This document shows, one piece after another, positions 43,835 to 53,001 of a DNA stretch of 64,000 nucleotides. Position 1 is the first letter of the stretch, and every line of letters starts with the position of its first letter. The stretch is from Loktanella sp. Alg231-35 (GTDB lineage: Bacteria > Pseudomonadota > Alphaproteobacteria > Rhodobacterales > Rhodobacteraceae): contig NZ_FREV01000001.1 in the NCBI RefSeq assembly GCF_900143545.1, forward strand, positions 1 through 64,000, written 5' to 3'. A program made the position numbers and the translations under genes. Below the pieces are notes generated by a model, which saw only the letters and a list, made by a program, of their open reading frames with translations, had not been told where the DNA came from and did not search any database.

Positions 43835-44713
43835 TCACTGTCTTGGACTCGTTACTGAAGGAATCTCGGGGACGTTTGGGTTGTTCTGGATACGGGACGC
43901 AACAGCCAGAGCGATGGTCTGCGCCAGGCAAATTGGTGCGGTCACGGACCGTGACAAAGGCCCGGCATGCTCGTGCGCTGCGAAAAGGACTTGCGCGGAT
44001 TTGGCCAATGGGGACAGTGAGCTATCCGTTAACGCGATGATTGTCCGCCCCTGCGCTGCGACCTCTTCGACAATCGAAACAACTTCGTTTGCATAGAACC
44101 GAAACGAGACCGCCAGCAGCACATCTTTGGTGCCCATCGTACGCGACACATGGGTGGCAAGTCCGCCGCTAGGATCAAGCATTATACATTTTTTCCCTAC
44201 CATCGTAAGGAGATAGCGGATCAATTCGACCACTGGCGCAGATCGCAATTGACCGAGAAGAAACACCGTTTCTGCTTCGCTCAAAATCTCGGCGGCTTCG
44301 GCCAGATCGTTGGAGTCGATCTCATCAAGCAGGCTTTGCACAGAGGCGGCATCGCTGATGACCATATCCCGCAACAGTTCCGCCTCTGACAGATCAGCAC
44401 GTGACTTCAGTTCTTGCTTAAGCGAATGGACCCGTGCCTCAAACCCTGGGGCCGCTGTCGCGAGCCGTTGTTGAAACATTGCTTGCAGACTTTTGAAGCC
44501 ATCGTACCCAAGAGACTGCGCGAACCTGACAAAGCTGGACGCATGGATGTCACAACTTTGGGCGATTGCATTGACCGAACGGACCGCCACGTCATTGGGG
44601 TTTTGCGTGAGATATACCGCAATCTGCTGATATGTCTTGCTCATGCTGTCATGACGATCATGGATCAGACGGATCAGGCTTTCGTAATCCTCAGGTGGCG
44701 ACGCTTGGTTCAT
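43835..44713 (-). CDS. RpiR/MurR-family transcriptional regulator
   Basis: 292 residues: an N-terminal HTH_6 domain (MSKTYQQIAVYLTQNPNDVA, VNAIAQSCDIHASSFVRFAQ) and a C-terminal SIS sugar-isomerase-like sensor (about 130-270, VFLLGQLRSAPVVELIRYLL, SGGLATHVSR). RpiR-type proteins often control inositol (IolR) and sugar operons in alphaproteobacteria. It lies at the end of the minus-strand catabolic row and is a candidate regulator of the divergent promoter at 49.2 kb. Confidence 0.88.
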   Translation of the reverse strand: MNQASPPEDYESLIRLIHDRHDSMSKTYQQIAVYLTQNPNDVAVRSVNAIAQSCDIHASSFVRFAQSLGYDGFKSLQAMFQQRLATAAPGFEARVHSLKQELKSRADLSEAELLRDMVISDAASVQSLLDEIDSNDLAEAAEILSEAETVFLLGQLRSAPVVELIRYLLTMVGKKCIMLDPSGGLATHVSRTMGTKDVLLAVSFRFYANEVVSIVEEVAAQGRTIIALTDSSLSPLAKSAQVLFAAHEHAGPLSRSVTAPICLAQTIALAVASRIQNNPNVPEIPSVTSPRQ

Positions 44714-44745
44714 TTTGGATAGTCCCGGTTGTCATGTTTCGGCGA

Positions 44746-45864
44746 TTAAACGTCGATCCAGCTTGAAGAGACCGAAGACCTTTGAATGCTCTCAACAAGG
44801 TGTTGAATCCGCAGCCCCTTTCGGAATGAGAACGGCTCTGGCCCTTGTCCGGCAATCGCGCGGACATATCCAGCGACTTCGATGGCTTTCAGATCGTTAA
44901 ATCCGATCTGGTGGCCCGGAGCCACACAGAAATTGCCATATGGTGCGTGGTCTGGCGCGGCTTCGATCCGGCGGAACCCTCTGCGGCCGGGCGCATCGTC
45001 GGTCGCATAAAAGTGCAGTTCGTTGAACCGTTCCTGACTGAAGCACAGCGCGCCTTTTGATCCATAGACCTCAAAATCGTGCTGCATCTTGCGCCCTGTG
45101 GCGATCCAGTTGCCTTCGATTGATCCACTGGCGCCGTTTTGAAAACGCAAGAATGCGCGTCCGATGTCGTCGGCCTCAATGGCGCGACGACCGCCCTTGC
45201 CATCAGGGCGTTCGGCAATTGCTGTGACGCAATCGCCCATGACGCGTGTTATCGGGCCCAACAGGAATTCAGCGGTCGCCAGCGCATGACTGCCCAGATC
45301 GGCCAGCGCGCCGCCGCCGGCCGGATCATGGCGGAAGGTGTATGGATCATCGGCATTTGCCATGTAATCTTCGGCATGTAACCCGCGATAGCCACGGATG
45401 TCGCCAAGCTCCCCGCCTGCAATCATCTCGCGCGCGAGGGTGAGCATCGGGTTGCAAATATAGTTAAATCCGACTTGCGTCTTGATCCCCGCGGCCTCAG
45501 CTGCGTCGGCCATCTCAGCGGCGTCATTAGCGAGCGGGGCCAATGGTTTTTCGCAATAGACATGTTTGCCTGCGGCAATCGCCTCAAGCGCCATTTCCTT
45601 GTGCAAGGCATTGGGCGCGGTGATGTCGATCACGTCGATTTCGGGGTTGGCGAGCATCGTGCGCCAGTCGGACGTCGCGTTGCGAAAGCCGAACTCATGG
45701 GCGGCGCGGGCAGCGGTTTCGTCATTGATATCGGCCACCGTGTGCATATCAATCTGCATCGGCAGGTCAAATACCTTTTGTGCCGTGGCAAAGCCAAAGA
45801 CATGGGCCTTGCCCATAAAGCCCGAGCCGATCAGCCCAATGGAGAGTTTTGGTTTTTCAGTCAT
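44746..45864 (-). CDS. Gfo/Idh/MocA-family NAD-dependent dehydrogenase (IolG-like)
   Basis: 372 residues. Rossmann motif IGLIGSGFMGKAHVFGFA near the N-terminus, the EKPLAPLAN motif with the catalytic Lys, and DLGSHALATAEFLLG with the active-site Asp and His. The family includes myo-inositol 2-dehydrogenase and related cyclitol and sugar dehydrogenases. In this locus it is the likely first oxidation step, giving a keto-cyclitol for IolE. It overlaps the hydroxyacid dehydrogenase gene by 4 bp. Confidence 0.85.
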   Translation of the reverse strand: MTEKPKLSIGLIGSGFMGKAHVFGFATAQKVFDLPMQIDMHTVADINDETAARAAHEFGFRNATSDWRTMLANPEIDVIDITAPNALHKEMALEAIAAGKHVYCEKPLAPLANDAAEMADAAEAAGIKTQVGFNYICNPMLTLAREMIAGGELGDIRGYRGLHAEDYMANADDPYTFRHDPAGGGALADLGSHALATAEFLLGPITRVMGDCVTAIAERPDGKGGRRAIEADDIGRAFLRFQNGASGSIEGNWIATGRKMQHDFEVYGSKGALCFSQERFNELHFYATDDAPGRRGFRRIEAAPDHAPYGNFCVAPGHQIGFNDLKAIEVAGYVRAIAGQGPEPFSFRKGLRIQHLVESIQRSSVSSSWIDV

Positions 45865-46832
45865 TTCAATGCATCTTTGTTAACGATCAGGGCGGGATCA
45901 AGGGTGCCGTTTAGGGCGTCCATTGCGTTATCGACACAGGAGAGGGCCATGCGCTCGCTGGCTTCTTTCGTCAGGCCTGCGATATGCGGTGACAGGATCG
46001 CGTTGTCGTGGTTGGCCAGCGCCATGTCATCTGTAGGCGGTTCAATATCGAACACGTCCAGCCCGGCGGCGTGGACACGGCCATCGGACAGTGCCGCCGC
46101 AAGCGCGGTTTCACACAGCACCCCGCCACGCGCGGTATTGGCGATGACCATGCCGGGCTTCATCTGGTCGAACTCGGTCGCACCAAGAACCGGTTTTTCC
46201 CCCCGTGGCACATGCAGCGACAGGCAATCCGCCCAAGCCAGCCCCTCTGACAGCGTTTCAACCGGGTCTACGGGGCCGTCAGGCCAACCCTGTGATTGCA
46301 GATAAGGGTCGTAGGCACGAACCGTCATGTCAAAGCCTGCGGCCATCCGCGCCAGTTTTTGCCCCGCACGGCCATAGCCGATGATCAACAGGTTCCGGCC
46401 GGAAATTTCGCGCTGTTCCAATTGGTTGCGCCATCCCCATTTCGATGGATCGCGCACGGCGCGGTCGGCGCGGATCGCCTGTTTCGCACCCGCCAACAGT
46501 TGCATCATCGCCTGTTCCGCGACCGAGACCGAGTTCACATCGCTGACAATCGCCAGCGGTATGCCACGCGCGTTCAATGCCGCCACATCAACTGCATCAT
46601 AGCCGACCCCATGACGCGACACGACTTTCAGGCGCTCGGCAAGGGCGATCGTGGCCGCAGACAGCGGTTGGGTTCGGATCACCAGCGCATCCGCCGTGGC
46701 GATGTGTTTGGCAACGCTCGGCTCATTAATTTCTTCGAGATAGGTGATTTTGATACCGTCGGATTTCAGCGCATCCAGCCGTGCAACGCCCGTGGGGTGC
46801 AGTTTCCCCGCGACAAGAAGATGCGTCATCAA
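45861..46832 (-). CDS. D-2-hydroxyacid dehydrogenase
   Basis: 323 residues. NAD-binding motif LLIIGYGRAGQKLARMA; catalytic Arg in NTARGGVLCE, Glu in LDVFDIEPP and His in LSPHIAGLTKEA. No ACT or regulatory domain, so not a serine-pathway SerA of long type. It may reduce or oxidise a hydroxy acid arising from the aldolase step. It overlaps its neighbours by 4 bp on both sides. Confidence 0.85.
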   Translation of the reverse strand: MMTHLLVAGKLHPTGVARLDALKSDGIKITYLEEINEPSVAKHIATADALVIRTQPLSAATIALAERLKVVSRHGVGYDAVDVAALNARGIPLAIVSDVNSVSVAEQAMMQLLAGAKQAIRADRAVRDPSKWGWRNQLEQREISGRNLLIIGYGRAGQKLARMAAGFDMTVRAYDPYLQSQGWPDGPVDPVETLSEGLAWADCLSLHVPRGEKPVLGATEFDQMKPGMVIANTARGGVLCETALAAALSDGRVHAAGLDVFDIEPPTDDMALANHDNAILSPHIAGLTKEASERMALSCVDNAMDALNGTLDPALIVNKDALK

Positions 46833-47641
46833 TACATCCCCCCATCGTCGCCTGCATCACCGTCGCGTCCGTTCAATTTGCGCCATGCCGCGACAGAGGC
46901 ACCTGCGGCCCCCGCGAGCAGGCGGGAATCGCCGCCGACTGTGGTCAGGTCATAGCCCCAGCCAATGGCCTGCGCCGCGTATTCGGGTGTGCCGCAATGC
47001 AGGCATGCCTTGATGCCATTGGCCTTGCAGACATCCGCGATGCGTTTGATCAGCGCGATCATCTCGGGTTCCTGCCGATCAAAGCCGGGGGGAAGCCGCC
47101 CTTCCTGCGTCCCCAACGTCAGGTCGGCGGGTCCGACATAAATGCCATCGAGCCCTGGCGTCGCGGCGATCTCTTCCAGATTGGCCACACCGTCGGCGGT
47201 TTCGATCATCGCGAGCGCCAGCACCTCGTCATTCGCTGCCACGCCGTAGCCGGGCATCGCAACAGCGGCGCGTGTCGGGCCAAAGCTGCGTTGCCCATGG
47301 GGTGGATAGCGCATGTAGGACACGAATTCTTCGGCCTCGGCGCGGGTGTTGACCATCGGGCAGATGATTCCCATCGCCCCCGCATCCAGCGCCTTCATGA
47401 TATAGCCCGGATCGCGCCACGGCACCCGCGCCATCAGCGTCGCACCCGACGCCTTCATCGCCTGTAACATCGGCAGGACGTCGCCGTAATCAAGCGCGCC
47501 ATGCTGAATGTCGATTGTCACGCTGTCATAGCCCTGTGCGGCCATGATCTCGGCGGTGAAGGGATTGCCGATGGAACACCAGCCATTCAATGCGGGTTTT
47601 CCTGTGGCCCACAGCTGTTTAAGCTTATTCTTTTGCATCAT
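46829..47641 (-). CDS. HpcH/HpaI-family class II aldolase
   Basis: 270 residues from MMQKNKLKQLWATGKPALNG. Family motifs: VTIDIQHGALDYGD, ALDAGAMGIICPMVNTRAEA, MIETADGVANLEEI (metal Glu) and GIYVGPADLTLG (metal Asp). These enzymes cleave 2-keto-3-deoxy or 4-hydroxy-2-oxo acids to pyruvate and an aldehyde. Here it would split the ring-opened acid; the aldehyde goes to the ALDH encoded 7 bp upstream on the same strand. Confidence 0.88.
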   Translation of the reverse strand: MMQKNKLKQLWATGKPALNGWCSIGNPFTAEIMAAQGYDSVTIDIQHGALDYGDVLPMLQAMKASGATLMARVPWRDPGYIMKALDAGAMGIICPMVNTRAEAEEFVSYMRYPPHGQRSFGPTRAAVAMPGYGVAANDEVLALAMIETADGVANLEEIAATPGLDGIYVGPADLTLGTQEGRLPPGFDRQEPEMIALIKRIADVCKANGIKACLHCGTPEYAAQAIGWGYDLTTVGGDSRLLAGAAGASVAAWRKLNGRDGDAGDDGGMY

Positions 47642-47648
47642 ATGCCCC

Positions 47649-49079
47649 TCAAAAGACGATCTGGGACAGCTTGGTGTCGAGATAATCCTCGATCCCCTCG
47701 GTGCCGCCTTCGCGGCCAAGGCCGGAATAGTTGGTGCCGCCAAAAGGGGCTTCGGACGCGGCCAACGCAAAGGAGTTGATCCCGACCATACCTGATTTCA
47801 ACGTGGCCACAGCCCGACGTGCCCGCTCGGGGCTTTGGGTGAATGCATACGCCGACAGGCCCATGGTGGAGGCATTCGCACGTGTCAGCGCCTCATCGTC
47901 GTCCGAGAATCGGCTGATCGCGGCAATAGGACCGAAATTTTCTTCAGCAAAGGCGCGCATGTCGTCGGTGACATTGCTCAGCACCGTCGGCTCATAGAAA
48001 TGGCCCGCATTGAAACCCGAAGCGCGCTTGCCACCCGTTTCCAGTTTGGCACCTGCCGCAATGGCATCTTGCACGATTGCATCGACCTCGGTCATCCGGC
48101 CTGCGTTGATCAAAGGTCCCATTTCGGTCGCGTCGTCCAGCCCGTCGCCCAAGGTCAGGGCAGCAGCACGTTTGGCAAATTCAGCGACAAATTCATCATG
48201 CATGCTGTCATGCACAAAAAAGCGGTCAGGGGTTACGCAGACCTGGCCCGCGTTGCCGAACTTCGACGGGACACAGACATCTAGTGCAGCCCCCAGATCG
48301 GCGTCGTCAAATATGATGCAGGGCGCGTTGCCGCCCAGTTCCATCGACACTTTCTTCACGGTATCAGATGCATCACGGATCATCTGCTGGCCAACACGGG
48401 TGGAACCAGTCAGCGACACTTTGCGCACGCGTGGATCGGCCATAATCGGGCCATAGGTGTCGGCTGTCGACCCAACCACAAGGTTTACCGCACCGTCAGG
48501 CAGGCCACCCGCGCGGATGCAATCGACCATCACCATGGCAACGCCCGGTGTCTGCGAGGAAGGGCGCAGAACAACCGGGCAGCCCGCCGCAAGAGCGGGA
48601 GCAATCTTGCGTGCAGGAAGGGACGCCGGAAAGTTCCACGCGGTAAATGCGCCAACAATCCCAACAGCTTCTTTCGTGATTTCAAAGCGGCCACCGGGCA
48701 CGCGGCTTTCGACCACGCGACCGTAGATCCGGCGTGCTTCCTCAGCGTACCAACGGAACTGATCAACCGAGAGCACCCATTCGCGACCTGACTGCGCCAG
48801 CGGTTTGCCGGTCTCGGTTGAGATCATGCGCGCCGCTTCATCCGCGCGCGCGGTCATTTCATCTGCGATCCGGTGCAATGCGTCAGCACGGGCAAAGCCA
48901 CCCATGTCACGCAGGGGCGGCAACGCGCTGTCTGCAGCGTCAATTGCGCGCTGGGTATCAGCGGCAGTGGCGGATGTGACATCACCAAGTGATTTTTCTG
49001 TTACAGGGCTGATTACGGTCGCAGTTGCTGCGCCGGATTCCCATTGCCCCGCGATGAAAAGGCCGAATTTCTGATACAT
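47649..49079 (-). CDS. NAD(P)-dependent aldehyde dehydrogenase (succinate-semialdehyde type)
   Basis: 476 residues. The ALDH signature MELGGNAPCIIFDDADL supplies the catalytic Glu, and KFGNAGQVCVTPDRFFVHD the nucleophilic Cys; the Asn/Trp motif TAWNFPASLPARKIAPALAA cut to TAWNFPASLPARK is present near residue 150. It resembles succinate-semialdehyde and glycolaldehyde dehydrogenases. Likely oxidises the aldehyde from the aldolase reaction. First gene of the minus-strand row. Confidence 0.9.
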   Translation of the reverse strand: MYQKFGLFIAGQWESGAATATVISPVTEKSLGDVTSATAADTQRAIDAADSALPPLRDMGGFARADALHRIADEMTARADEAARMISTETGKPLAQSGREWVLSVDQFRWYAEEARRIYGRVVESRVPGGRFEITKEAVGIVGAFTAWNFPASLPARKIAPALAAGCPVVLRPSSQTPGVAMVMVDCIRAGGLPDGAVNLVVGSTADTYGPIMADPRVRKVSLTGSTRVGQQMIRDASDTVKKVSMELGGNAPCIIFDDADLGAALDVCVPSKFGNAGQVCVTPDRFFVHDSMHDEFVAEFAKRAAALTLGDGLDDATEMGPLINAGRMTEVDAIVQDAIAAGAKLETGGKRASGFNAGHFYEPTVLSNVTDDMRAFAEENFGPIAAISRFSDDDEALTRANASTMGLSAYAFTQSPERARRAVATLKSGMVGINSFALAASEAPFGGTNYSGLGREGGTEGIEDYLDTKLSQIVF

Positions 49080-49229
49080 TTTTGCTACCTCGTTGATGTT
49101 GATGAAGGGCCTGACACAGCCAAAATGATGGCGTCCATTGGGCCTGAAACGGCAGACCTTCCCGTGCCGATGTGGCCAGGGACGAGTCTAGAAATGCCAG
49201 GCATAACCCCTCCCAAAAAAGCTCTTGCA

Positions 49230-49249
49230 ATATTTGTTGCGAAAAATAT
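49230..49249. promoter_or_regulatory. Inverted repeat in the divergent ALDH-iolD promoter region
   Basis: ATATTT and AAATAT flank GTTGCGAA in the 223-bp gap between two divergent catabolic operons. It could be the operator for the RpiR or LacI protein of this locus. Confidence 0.4.
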
Positions 49250-49302
49250 CATTAGTCAATAGTTATTGCACAACACTGTGAGAATCTCGGAGGGGAAACG
49301 GC

Positions 49303-51162
49303 ATGGCCGGAGATACGATCAAGTTGACAGTAGGACAGGCGCTGGTGCGTTACCTGATCAACCAGCACACTGAAATCGACGGACATCGCGTACCGCTTTT
49401 TGCCGGTGTTTATGGCATTTTCGGCCATGGAAACGTGACTTGCCTCTCTGAGGCGCTGGAACAGGTTCAGGACGTTCTTCCAACGTGGCGCGGCCAGAAC
49501 GAACAATCCATGGCGCTTGCCGCGATCGGCTATGCCAAGGCAAAGCTGCGGCGGCAAATCATGGTCGCCACCACCTCTGTCGGACCGGGCGCTACCAATA
49601 TGGTGACTGCTGCGGGTGTCGCGCATGCCAATCGTTTGCCAGTGCTGCTCTTGTCGGGGGATACTTATATCAACCGTCTACCAGACCCGGTTTTACAGCA
49701 AGTTGAACACTACGGCGAACCGTCAACAACTGTGAATGACAGCTTCCGCGCTGTGTCGCGGTTCTGGGATCGGGTCACCCATCCTGCACAAATTATTTCG
49801 TCCTTGCCGCAGGCAATTGCGACGATGCTCGACCCTGCTGATTGCGGTCCGGCGTTCATTGGCTTGCCGCAGGATGTTCAGGAAATCGCCTATGATTACC
49901 CAGTAGAGTTTTTCGAGGAAACGCTCTGGGCCATTCCGCGCTCCCGCCCTGATCGTGATCAGGTTGCAGCAGCAGCCGCGCTTCTGAAAACCGCAACCAA
50001 GCCGCTGATCATCTCTGGCGGTGGTGTGCGCTATTCCGGCGCTGCGGAGGCGTTGGCCGATTTCGCTAGGGCGCGAGGCATCCCCATGGCTGAGACCATC
50101 GCAGGAAAAGGCGCGGTGATGCCCGATCACCCCGCCTATGTTGGACCACTTGGCATCGAAGGCACGGATGCGGCCAAAGAACTGGCCGAAGGTGCTGATG
50201 TCGTAATTGCAGTTGGCACGCGGCTACAGGATTTCACCACTGGATCGTGGACGACATTCAATCGCGACACGCAGTTCATCAACATCAACGCCGCACGTTT
50301 CGACGCGCGCAAACATCGATCCCTGCCAGTGGTTGGAGACGCATTGGAGTGCCTGTCAGATTTTGATGCTGCTATGGGTGATTGGGTCTGTGATCCCGCG
50401 CGCATGACACAGGCGCAGGCGCTTTATGCGGATTGGAATATCATGCTGGATGCAGGCCAAGCGCCCACAGATGCGCCTCTTCCGAGCTATGCACAGGTCA
50501 TTGCTGTGGTGAACAGGGTCGCGACGGAAAAGGACACGATGGTCACCGCTGCTGGCGGCCTACCGGGCGAAACGGTCAAGAATTGGCGCGTGAAAGCGGC
50601 CAATACTTTTGACTGCGAGTTCGGGTTTTCCTGCATGGGGTATGAAATTGCCGGAGCTTGGGGCCACGCGATGGCCAAGGATGGCGATGGCGTGCCGATC
50701 GTCATGGTCGGTGACGGTTCCTACATGCTCATGAATTCAGACATTTATTCTTCGGTCCTATCGGGGCACAAGATGATCGTTGTTGTCTGCGACAACGGTG
50801 GCTTTGGTGTCATCAACCGTTTGCAAACGGGTATGGGCGTGCCGGGTTTCAATAACTTGCTCAAAGACTCGCGGGTTCTGAACAAAAACAACCCGCTGCA
50901 CGTAGATTTTGCCAAACATGCGGAATCTATGGGTGCCCTTTCGCGGCACTGCGACAGCCTCGCCGATCTTGAAGCGGCGATGGAGTGGGCCCAGACCACG
51001 GATCGCACAACTGTCATCAGCATCAATTCCGATGCCTACACTTGGACTCCCGGTGGGGCCGACTGGTACGTGGGCGTCCCTGAAATCAACGAACGTGAAA
51101 GCATCCGTGAAGCCCGAAAAGGGCAGGAAGCCTTCCGCGCCAAACAACGTCGTGGGGTCTGA
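49303..51162 (+). CDS. iolD: THcHDO hydrolase IolD (ThDP-dependent)
   Basis: 619 residues with three ThDP-enzyme domains. The activating Glu lies in WRGQNEQSMALAAIGYAKA, the FAD/ThDP-type middle domain in KPLIISGGGVRYSG, and the ThDP-binding GDGSYMLMNSDIYSS in the C-terminal domain. Length and motifs match 3D-(3,5/4)-trihydroxycyclohexane-1,2-dione hydrolase, which opens the inositol ring. The start has GGAGGGG ten bases upstream. It heads the plus-strand operon iolD-iolE-SDR. Confidence 0.93.
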   Translation: MAGDTIKLTVGQALVRYLINQHTEIDGHRVPLFAGVYGIFGHGNVTCLSEALEQVQDVLPTWRGQNEQSMALAAIGYAKAKLRRQIMVATTSVGPGATNMVTAAGVAHANRLPVLLLSGDTYINRLPDPVLQQVEHYGEPSTTVNDSFRAVSRFWDRVTHPAQIISSLPQAIATMLDPADCGPAFIGLPQDVQEIAYDYPVEFFEETLWAIPRSRPDRDQVAAAAALLKTATKPLIISGGGVRYSGAAEALADFARARGIPMAETIAGKGAVMPDHPAYVGPLGIEGTDAAKELAEGADVVIAVGTRLQDFTTGSWTTFNRDTQFININAARFDARKHRSLPVVGDALECLSDFDAAMGDWVCDPARMTQAQALYADWNIMLDAGQAPTDAPLPSYAQVIAVVNRVATEKDTMVTAAGGLPGETVKNWRVKAANTFDCEFGFSCMGYEIAGAWGHAMAKDGDGVPIVMVGDGSYMLMNSDIYSSVLSGHKMIVVVCDNGGFGVINRLQTGMGVPGFNNLLKDSRVLNKNNPLHVDFAKHAESMGALSRHCDSLADLEAAMEWAQTTDRTTVISINSDAYTWTPGGADWYVGVPEINERESIREARKGQEAFRAKQRRGV

Positions 51163-51165
51163 TCG

Positions 51166-52062
51166 ATGCTGAAAGCACAACTGGGGATCGCACCAATTGC
51201 ATGGTGGAATGACGATCTGGCCGAACTTTCCGACGACGTCAGCCTTGATGAATGTTTGCGGCAAGCGGCAGAGGCTGGACTGACTGGTATGGAAACGGGC
51301 CGCCGCTTTCCGATGAATATGCATGAACTTGGGCCGATCCTTGACCGCCACGGCATCTCCGTCTGTGGTGGCTGGTTTTCGGGTCTGCTGCTTGACGGCG
51401 ATATCGAGGTCGAGAAAGATCGAATTGCCGAGCAGCACGCGTTCTTTGTGGCCGCCGATGCGCCTTGCATCGTTTATGGCGAAACTGCGCGTTCAGTTCA
51501 AGGCGAGCGCAACACCCCTTTGGCGCAGAAGCCGATGCTGACCGAGGCCGAGATGGCAGAATATGGGCGCAAGGTGTCGGATTTTGCCGATTGGTGCGCG
51601 GCAGAAGGCATGCCGATCAGCTATCACCACCATATGGCGGCCGCGGTAGAAACCGAGGCCGAGCTTGATCTTTTCATGAAACATTCCTCTGTGCCGCTGT
51701 TGTTTGATGCCGGTCACATGGCTTTTGCCGGTGGCGACAATCAGCGTGTTATCGAAAACCACCACGCGCGGATCAGCCATGTTCACACCAAGGACGTGCG
51801 ATTGCCCGTCATGGAAGCGTTGGATCGCAAAGTGGAGAGTTTCCTTGATGCGGTGATCAAAGGGGCCTTCACCGTGCCCGGCGATGGATCGCTGGATTTC
51901 GAAGAGATCGTGAAAGCACTGGCCGCCCAAGGGTATGAGGGTTGGTTTGTCATCGAGGCGGAGCAAGATCCCATCGCAAATCCACCACTGGACATGGCGA
52001 TCAAGGGACGTGCCGAGCTGAAGCGCGTGATGGATGCCGCGGGCTATGAGGTGGCCGGATGA
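51166..52062 (+). CDS. iolE: Inosose dehydratase IolE
   Basis: 298 residues of the xylose-isomerase-like TIM barrel class. Conserved QLGIAPIAWWNDD at the N-terminus, TGMETGRRFP, YGETARSVQG, ISYHHHMAA, LLFDAGHMAF and SHVHTKDVR supply the metal site. IolE removes water from 2-keto-myo-inositol to give the IolD substrate. Starts 3 bp after iolD and overlaps the SDR gene by 4 bp. Confidence 0.93.
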   Translation: MLKAQLGIAPIAWWNDDLAELSDDVSLDECLRQAAEAGLTGMETGRRFPMNMHELGPILDRHGISVCGGWFSGLLLDGDIEVEKDRIAEQHAFFVAADAPCIVYGETARSVQGERNTPLAQKPMLTEAEMAEYGRKVSDFADWCAAEGMPISYHHHMAAAVETEAELDLFMKHSSVPLLFDAGHMAFAGGDNQRVIENHHARISHVHTKDVRLPVMEALDRKVESFLDAVIKGAFTVPGDGSLDFEEIVKALAAQGYEGWFVIEAEQDPIANPPLDMAIKGRAELKRVMDAAGYEVAG

Positions 52063-52874
52063 ACCGTATTGACGGCAAAATCGCTGTGGTCACAGGCGGT
52101 ACCCAAGGGCTGGGGGCCGCTGTGGCAAGGCTTTTTGCCGAGGCCGGTGCCGCTGGCATCGTGATCGTCGGTCGCGGTGCAGAAAAAGGGCGGGCCAAGG
52201 CGGAAGAGATCACAAACGTCACAGGTGTTCCCGTGCACATGGTCGCTGCCAATCTGGCGGACATGGATGATGTTCGCAACATCATGGCGCAAAACGACAA
52301 ATTGTTTGGGCGCGTTGATATTCTGGTCAACGCCGCTGGCTTTACAGATCGGGGCAACCTTCTGAACACAACGCCGGACCTGTTCGATGAGATGATCGCC
52401 GTCAACACGCGCGCGCCGTTCTTTCTGATCCAGGATGCGGTGAAGATCATGGAGCGTGAGGAGATCGAAGGCCGGATCGTAAATATAGGTTCAGTCTCTG
52501 GTCAGGTAGGGCAGCCGTTTCTGGCACCCTACGCCACCTCCAAGGGCGCGCTTTCGACGCTAACGCGTCATGCGGGCTTTGCGCTGATGCGCAATCGCAT
52601 CCACGTCAATCAACTCGATATTGGTTGGATGAATTCCGATCACGAACGCAAGATTCAAGAGGCCGAATCCGGCGATCCCGACTTTATCGACAAACAGGCG
52701 GCCTTGTTGCCGTTTGGCCGATTGTTGGACCCCAAAGAAGTCGCCAAGGCCGTGTTGTGGATGGCGTCCGATGACAGCGGGATGTTGACCGGATCGGTTA
52801 TACATTTTGATCAATCCGTTTGGGGCGGCTGCGACGCGCAGGCCCCTGCGCCGGCAGAGAAGTTGGTGCCGTGA
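52059..52874 (+). CDS. Short-chain dehydrogenase/reductase
   Basis: 271 residues. Classical SDR: VVTGGTQGLGAAVARLF cofactor motif, ILVNAAG, Ser in GSVSGQ and YATSKGA active-site motif. Co-translated with iolE by a 4-bp overlap, so it very likely oxidises or reduces a cyclitol or open-chain intermediate of the same pathway. Substrate cannot be assigned. Confidence 0.85.
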   Translation: MNRIDGKIAVVTGGTQGLGAAVARLFAEAGAAGIVIVGRGAEKGRAKAEEITNVTGVPVHMVAANLADMDDVRNIMAQNDKLFGRVDILVNAAGFTDRGNLLNTTPDLFDEMIAVNTRAPFFLIQDAVKIMEREEIEGRIVNIGSVSGQVGQPFLAPYATSKGALSTLTRHAGFALMRNRIHVNQLDIGWMNSDHERKIQEAESGDPDFIDKQAALLPFGRLLDPKEVAKAVLWMASDDSGMLTGSVIHFDQSVWGGCDAQAPAPAEKLVP

Positions 52875-53001
52875 TCGCGAAAGACCAGGGCAACAGGCTT
52901 GGCCTGTTGTTCACCGAATTCCTCAATGAAGAGGAAATGAGCCTATCAAATGGCTTCCGGATTTCAAAGGTGCGCCGGACACCATCCTATGGGAGGAAAC
53001 C

